Source: Plantago major
Taxonomy: Eukaryota; Streptophyta; Magnoliopsida; Lamiales; Plantaginaceae
Direction of reading: 5' to 3'
DNA: 64,000 bases
NCBI GenBank assembly: GCA_026545765.1
Contig: CM048840.1
Coordinates: forward strand, 9,797,265 to 9,861,264
Shown here: positions 57,554-64,000 of the stretch, in pieces
How the letters are laid out: each line of letters opens with the position of its first letter
Numbering within the stretch: position 1 is the first letter of the stretch
The notes under the pieces: model-generated
Seen by the model: the letters and a program-made list of their open reading frames with translations, nothing else
The model's database searches: none
What the model was told of the DNA's origin: nothing
Made by a program: the position numbers and the translations under genes

Positions 57554-59570
57554 ATGGATGCAAACTACAATAGACCTCCTGTACTTGATGGGTCCAACTA
57601 CCATTACTGGCAAATTCGGATGAGGACATACATCAAGTCCCTTGATGGCCGTGCTTGGAGATCCATTCTGGAAGGATACACCTGGCCAATGAAGGACGAT
57701 CTTGATGGTGACATTGTTCCCATACAAGAACGCTTCTCTGCGGTGACATACTTCTTAGCTCTTATAATGAAAAAGCTTTAAATGCTATCTTTGGTCATGT
57801 AGATTCTCATATGTTTAAAATCATTCAAAAGCGTACTCTTGCAAAACAAGCTTGGGAATTACTTGAGTCATTGTGAAGGGATGCTAGTGTCAAACAAACT
57901 AAACTTAGAATGCTTTGGTCTCAATTTGAAAATCTAAGAATGGCGGAGGAAGAAACCATTGACTCCTATTTTGAAAAACTTTTGACTCTCTCAAATGAAG
58001 TCCAATGAGGAGAAGCTATTTCTAATAGGCAACTTGTTTCCAAAGTTTAGATCTCTTTCCTCAAGATTTAATACCAAAGTCACTATTTTGGAAGACACTC
58101 ATAACTTGGCAACTATGGATTTTCATACCTGTTGAACAATTTGAAAATTTTTGAACTAAATGAAAATGAGAGACAAGGTATGAAAACTCATAGTATTTCC
58201 TTCACTCTGTTTCTAAAGCAAAATCTTCAAAGCACGATAGTAGTAGTGATGAGTCGGAACAATATGGTGAGGAAGCTTTCAACAATCTTGTGAGGAAGTT
58301 CAACAAACTTAGATTCAGGAAAAACTCTGGTCAAGGATCCTCAAGTGGAACTAAAACTTTCAAAAAGAAAACCAATACCTTCAAAACTGGTTCTACTTCC
58401 AAAACTAGCTCGAATCTGATTTCGATCGCACTCCCCTTAGTAAGATTAGATGTTTTGAATGCCAAGGATGGGGTCATTATCAAAATGAATGTGCTAACAA
58501 TCTCAGAAAAGAGAAAAAGAATCTTCTTGCTTGTCTCAGTGATGACTCAGATGAAGAACGGAAGATGAAGAAAAGAAGATGATTCAACTACCAATGCGAG
58601 CTCTCCGCTCATCCACTTACCATGTTGATGACCAATGTTGGGACAACATTGTCAAGACAACATCGAGAATAGAAATCTTCTTTGACTATGATGACTCGAG
58701 AAGCTGTGAAATCTTGGCACTAACCAAACTGAAAAGTCGGGAATATCTAATGTTTTATGTCTACATGGTTACGTGGATTTTGATATAGATAGTCCTTGAA
58801 GAGGAAGTTAATGCAGATCAAATGGTGAAGGCGCAGCAGATGTATGAGAAACTCTTCGATGAATGGAAGACTCTCGAAAACTCCTCAAGAAAAGCGAGAA
58901 GGAGAACCACAATCTGAAAGACACCATTGTCAAACTAGAAGTGAATTAACAAAGAAGGACTACGAAATTCAAAGTAATCTCGAGCTAGATAATGAAAAGA
59001 AGGTAATTGCTAAATGGAACTCTTCTACTTCTAGACTTAATGAGATGCTTGATGTGAACAATGATAGGACCATTGGTTTAGGGTACACAAGTAGTTGTGA
59101 TGAACTTGGGAGCAACATGAGCGACCTGTTGACAACGATACCTCAAAAGTTGTCAAACCCTTTCGAGCTCATAAAAGGTCCTATATTTGTTAAAGAAAAA
59201 GCTTTGTTTGTGTGCACTTACTGTCTTAAATCAGGTCACAAAAAGCCTTACTGCTTCAAGTACCAAAAGGACTTAAAGAGTGAATATGTTGATACCTCCA
59301 ACCTCAGTAATCTCTCCACAATTCCCTCCCATCCAGTTTTATGAGACAAAACAGTGATGCTAGTCGCAATGTTGTGATAACATCCACTTCAACAGAGACT
59401 GAAAGATGTAATCTTAAGACTCTAAAGTGCTTTCCTAGCTCTCCTAAACAAGACAAATCTCCAGGACAGATAAGAAAACACAAGAGTGTTTCGAAACATG
59501 TTTGGGTAGCTAAAGAAAATCATACTTGCAATGTTGCTTTTTCTGTTGCTACTTCTCCTAACAATGCAGG
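57554..59570 (+). pseudogene. gag: Sirevirus 3 gag
   Basis: ATG 57,554 gives MDANYNRP. The capsid, first knuckle, coiled coil and second knuckle are recognisable but spread over several frames (57,503-57,781; 58,290-58,788; 58,844-59,344). Breaks sit where copies 1 or 2 have CTG or CAG, for example ggccaatgaaggacgatctt at about 57,685 against copy 2's ggccaactgaaggacctgat. Confidence 0.88.
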
Positions 59571-62500
59571 AAAATGGTACTTCGACAGTGGTTGTTCTAG
59601 GCACATGACCGGTAACCTGTCAAATCTGTCAAACTTTGTAGCTCAAAGGACAGGTACGGTAACATATGGAGGAGGATACCAAAGCAAAATACTTGGAAAG
59701 GGAACACTGTGCCTTAAAGGATATCCGAAACTCTCGAATGTTCTTCTTGTTGAAGGGTTAACTGCTAATCTTGTTAGTATAAGTCACCTGTGTGATGATG
59801 ATCTGAAAGTCAAGTTTGATAAACGTTCTTGCAAAGTTTATACTTGTGTGGACAAATTAACCGTAATGGCGGTGTGAGATCACAGACAAGCTGCTATGTG
59901 ATGGACATTCCTCTCAAATGCAATGTTGCTCAACATGATGATGCAACAACGTGGCATAAGAAATTGGGACATGTCGACTCTGAAATCTGAGAAGATCATC
60001 AAAATAATGTGGTGACAGAGTGCAAAGCTTACCAATGTAGGGAAACATGTGTGTGGCGACTGTCTTATGGGGAAACAAACCAAGGTGACACATCAGCCAC
60101 TTCTGATTGAAGGACAACAAAGAGGTACTTTTAACTGCTTTGAACTCCTGCATATGGATCTCATGGGCCCTATAGAAGCTAAAAGTTTAGGAGGAGCCTG
60201 GTATATCTATGTTATAGTTGATGATTTCTCTAGATACACTTGGGTCAACTTCTTGAAAGAAAAATCAGAAACTTTTGAATCCTTCAAAAATGGCATACAA
60301 AATCATGTCGATTACACTACTCTTGTTCAAAGAATTGATCGACCATGGTAAAGAATTGAGAATCAATTCTTTGATAAATCTTGTGAAAAGAAAGGAATCA
60401 TGCATGAATACTCAGCTCCTAAGACACCACAACAAAATGGTGTTCTTTGAAAGGAAAACAGGACTCTTCAAGAAATGGCTAGAGTAATGTTGAGCTCAAT
60501 GAACCTATCAAAAGGTTATGGGCTGAACACCTTGCTTTTCACATAATCAATCGTGTCTATCTTCGTCACGGTCTCTAACCACTCCATATGAGATGTTGAA
60601 AGGAAGAAAACCCAATCTCAAGTACTTTCATGTATTTGGATGTGTGTTACATACTCAATGATAGAGAACATCTAGGGAAGTTTGATGCTAAAAGTGATAA
60701 AGGAATCTTTGTAGGATACTCTCAAAATAGTCAAGCTTATAGAGTATACAATCCTAGATTGCAGACTATACAAGAATCTGTGAATGTTTCCTTTGATGAC
60801 TCTGAGCCCTATGCCCAGAAGAAGATCTCTGCAGGTACTGAACAGGTTGTTGAATCAACCTCTGACTCTTCTACACATGAGAACATATCAGAAACTGTGA
60901 CTCCTGCTGCTGATCAAAATGAAAGAACCCATGTTGTCGGCAATGTTGTGCCAACATCCCCTCAGTGCAATGATGACTCAACATCCCAGATTTACTCTCA
61001 TGATGAAGAACAAGCTGATCCTCATCTGGCCTTTGAATCGACAATCCATCCGGCAACAATCTGCACATATGTCTCTGACTCGAAAGGATCCTCCTCCTAG
61101 AATTCATAAAGATCATCCCAGTTCCCAAGTAATTGGAAATCCGGGAGGAAGGACATTGAGGGTAACAGCAAAAACTACAAGGAGACACTCGGACTTGAAA
61201 TATGTCACTCTGTAAGTTCCTCGTGCTTTGTTTCGTTGATTGAACCTAAAAATGTGAAAGAAGCTCTTGCTGATGATTTTTGGATAGAAGCAATGCAAGA
61301 TGAACTTCGTCAGTTTCAAACAAATGAAGTCTGGACTCTTGTTCCCCGCCCCCATAATATAAATGTCATAGGCACCAAGTGGATTTTCAAAAACAAGAGT
61401 GATGAAAAGGGGATAGTTGTAAAAACAAAGCAGTTGGTTGCTCAAGGTTACACCCAGTGGAAGGCATTGATTTTGATGAGACCTTCGCTCCAGTTGCTAG
61501 ATTAGAGTCCATTCGCTTGCTCCTAGCCTTAGCATGTTGTCTTAACATAAAACTCAAACAAATGGATGTTAAAGGAGCTTTCTTGAATGGCTACATTGAC
61601 AAAGAAGTGTATGTTGAACAACCTAGAGGGTTTGAAGATCCTTTTATCGACCATGTTTTTAATCTAAGAAAATCTTTGTATGGTTTGAAACAAGCCCAGC
61701 GCGCTTGGTATGATAGGTTGACAGAATTCGTAGTTGGGTTTTGATTTAAAAGTGGTGATGTAGATCAAACTCTGTTTATCCTCAGGAAAGGAAAAGACAT
61801 CTGCATTGCTCAAATCTATGTTGATGATATTGTCTTTGGGCTACTAACCTCTCCTTGCTAGATAAGTTTGTTCAAGCCATGACAGGAACTTTTGAGATGA
61901 GTATGATTAGTGAACTCGACTTCTTCTTGGGGCTCAGATCTGATGAAGCAGGAAGGCCTCTTTATCTCTCAAGAGAAATATGCGAGAATCTTATCAAAAA
62001 TTTGTGCAGAAAATGCCAAACCTTGCGGCCTCCATGGCTACATCTCTGAAACTCAGCAAAACCGATGTTGGGGACGATGTTGACCCAACATTATACAGAT
62101 CAATGATTGGAAGTCTCTTATATCTTTCAGCCACCAGACCGGACATCATGTTCTCTGTTTGTGTGTGTGCCAGGTATCAATCCAAGCCCAAAATATCTCA
62201 CTTAACTGCTGTCAAAAGAATCATTAGATATATATCAGGAACTGTTAATCTTGGATTATGGTATGCATGTGATTCAAACACTAATCTGTTGGGATTCGGT
62301 GATTCTGATTGGGCTGGTGACTTAGATGATCGAAAATCAACTAGTGGAGGTTGTTTTTATCTTGGACCAAATCTTGTGTCATGGTATAGTAAGAAACAAA
62401 ATTGCGTGTCTCTCTCTACTGCTGAATCTGAATATGTAGCGGCTGGGAGTTGTGTGTCTCAATTAATTTGGCTGAACAATATGCTGCATGAATATGGGTT

Positions 62501-62743
62501 TCAAAGTGACACTCTTTTCTTTGTTTGTGATAACCTTAGTGCCATTCACATATCCAAGAACCTGTTCAACACTCACGCAAAGCATATAGACATTCGACAT
62601 CATTTTCTTAGAGACTTAGTCTCAAACAAATAATTGACATACAACACATTGATACCACAAATCGGTTAGTGACATTTTCACAAAGCCCTTGATAAAGAGA
62701 GATTCTTGATTTGAGAAGGACTCTTGGCCTTTGCACTATTTGA
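59571..62743 (+). pseudogene. pol: Sirevirus 3 pol
   Basis: Protease keeps WYFDSGCSRHMTG (59,575 on). Integrase is present in pieces (60,049-60,487). A long linker frame (60,630-61,100) is intact here though broken in copies 1 and 2. RT carries DFDETFAPVARLES, MDVKGAFLNG and YVDD (about 61,818). RNase H (61,980-62,633) has SDWAGDLDDRKSTSGGCFYL and STAESEYVAAGS, with a frameshift near the end. Each copy is broken at different places. Confidence 0.92.
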
Positions 62744-64000
62744 TAGGATTTCTTTGCAAGCAATGTTGACATAACATCTGGTCAACATTGTCTTCTATGT
62801 TTACCTAGTGTTGTCTTTCTGTTATTCTTTTAGTCTTTTCTCTTTCTTATTCTTGTGTGTCTATGTGTTTTTGTACATGCTTGGTCAATGGTCTGTTCCT
62901 ATTTGTAGCTTCGATTGGTGATGCTTAGGGTTTGAAAGGCTATTTGAAACCAAGGTTGAAAGGATCGAGTCTCTGTGTGTTTGCTTTATGTAAAACCCAC
63001 TTTTTGCTTTTGGCTATTTTTACTCGTACCTTGACTCACTCTTGATGTTGCCTCCATCCTTTATGTAATAAATCTAATGAATTATGATAAAAGGGCTCAA
63101 GTGTTTCCGTCGAGGATCGTGTTGGTGTTTCAAATACTATCCGGATATCGGCGTGGCCAATGTGTCATATGTCGTGAGGGTTGATGGCTGTCTTTGAAAC
63201 CGACACGCACAAAGTGCCGATTCTCGTAAGTCTTTGGTTCACTTTACGAGTACCAAATTACCCAATGTGGTCAAATGTGGTCTCATGGTCACCCCACTCA
63301 AACTTATGCTAATTGTTCAATTTACTTCTTGAGGCAATGTTGAGTGTATTTCTTTGGTATTCCTTTCTTCTGTTTTGCTGCAGACATCGATTAATGTCGA
63401 ATCGCACATCTTGAGACTTGGTTTCTGGTGACTTACATTAAGAGTGGTCGATATTCGATGTTGTCATCCATGTTGAGCCAACATCCTGGTCAACATTGCC
63501 TGTACTGGAAGTTCCTTCTTTGCTATGTTTTTGTGTGCTTTTTCTGTGTTTTGGGTTGGGTTTGAGGGGGAGTATTTCTGTGTCTTATTTTTGTGTCTTG
63601 GGTAATCTGGGTAAAATGTAAAGTGTAAAATATAATATCTTACTCTTATCTGACCTTGATTTGTTTCCTAAAACAAAATGTACCTCCCTAGGTTGAGTTT
63701 TGAGAACCTTCTTCATTCTTGACCTAATTGATACGGTGGTCATTTGCTTTCCTTAATCTCATATTAACAGCTGTGTACAGATCTTGGTTTTTGTTTTGAT
63801 ATATATGATTATGATCCTTGGAGCAAACCAACCAAAAACACCCTTCCAACCATATTACCACTACCTCTCACATTAGCCCACTTCTCCACCACTCACAAAA
63901 GCGCCTTCCTTCAAACCTCTCTCTTTTTTAAAAAAAAAAAAAAATTTTCTTTCCCTGTATTTACTTATTACTCCCAAAACACTTCACCTACCACTCACTT
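62744..64000 (+). other. Sirevirus 3 spacer and leader, incomplete
   Basis: Same order as 22,574-23,870: dyad clusters (62,760-62,790; 63,450-63,500), ttgagggggag (63,560), TATA-like gatatatatgattatgatcc near 63,800 and the start of the CT-rich leader. The ORF start is beyond the window. Confidence 0.75.

Larger units (their letters stand above)
57502..64000 (+). mobile_element. Sirevirus internal region 3, cut by the window end
   Basis: Contains gag, pol, the spacer and the start of the leader of the third ORF. It leaves the window at a point equal to about 23,870 of copy 1. It has no LTR of its own on the left other than the shared central one. Confidence 0.92.

Overview
The window is nuclear DNA of a dicot plant. 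The support is intron-bearing genes of plant type (SWEET, SPX), many Stowaway MITEs flanked by TA, a plant L1-type LINE, a Ty3/gypsy Tat-type gag, and Ty1/copia elements of the Sirevirus type. It is a transposon-dense intergenic landscape with one short gene island. I cannot name the species.

Layout. 1-12.9 kb is a graveyard of small or broken elements: a 5'-truncated minus-strand Ty1/copia element (670-3372), four copies of an unclassified repeat family, several Stowaway MITEs, two tRNA-derived SINEs, a large fold-back element (about 7.19-9.06 kb), and a duplicated repeat block carrying the RNase H 3' end of a LINE (10.92-12.79 kb; sister copy at 42.1-43.45 kb). 12,978-28,474 is an L1-like LINE with a perfect 16-bp target-site duplication. 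It is split inside its reverse-transcriptase domain by a complete 10.48-kb Sirevirus (16,456-26,935) with LTRs of about 845 bp and a 5-bp target duplication (cccac).

28.5-43.8 kb is the gene island. It holds a MULE-like element with long terminal inverted repeats, a decayed tRNA-Arg-like sequence, the 3' part of an SPX-domain gene (minus strand, 31,428-31,946), and a SWEET sugar-transporter gene on the minus strand. Seven SWEET exons can be joined in frame from 37,678 to 36,214 (279 codons plus stop). A 21-bp-period tandem repeat field and a hAT-like MITE follow.

43.8-47.0 kb is the 5' end of a Ty3/gypsy Tat-type element (LTR, PBS, gag). It is interrupted at 47,019 by a second Sirevirus of the same family. 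That copy runs LTR-internal-LTR-internal (47,019-57,501-64,000) and leaves the window inside its second internal region, so two copies share a central LTR.

How it fits together. Each autonomous retrotransposon encodes its own Gag, protease, integrase, RT and RNase H. The Sireviruses add an envelope-position ORF behind a leader that looks like a plant gene 5' UTR, plus several polypurine tracts and a recurring CAATGTTG/CAACATTG dyad. Differences among the three Sirevirus copies fall overwhelmingly at CTG and CAG trinucleotides. That suggests many apparent frameshifts are consensus errors at CHG-methylated cytosines rather than true decay.
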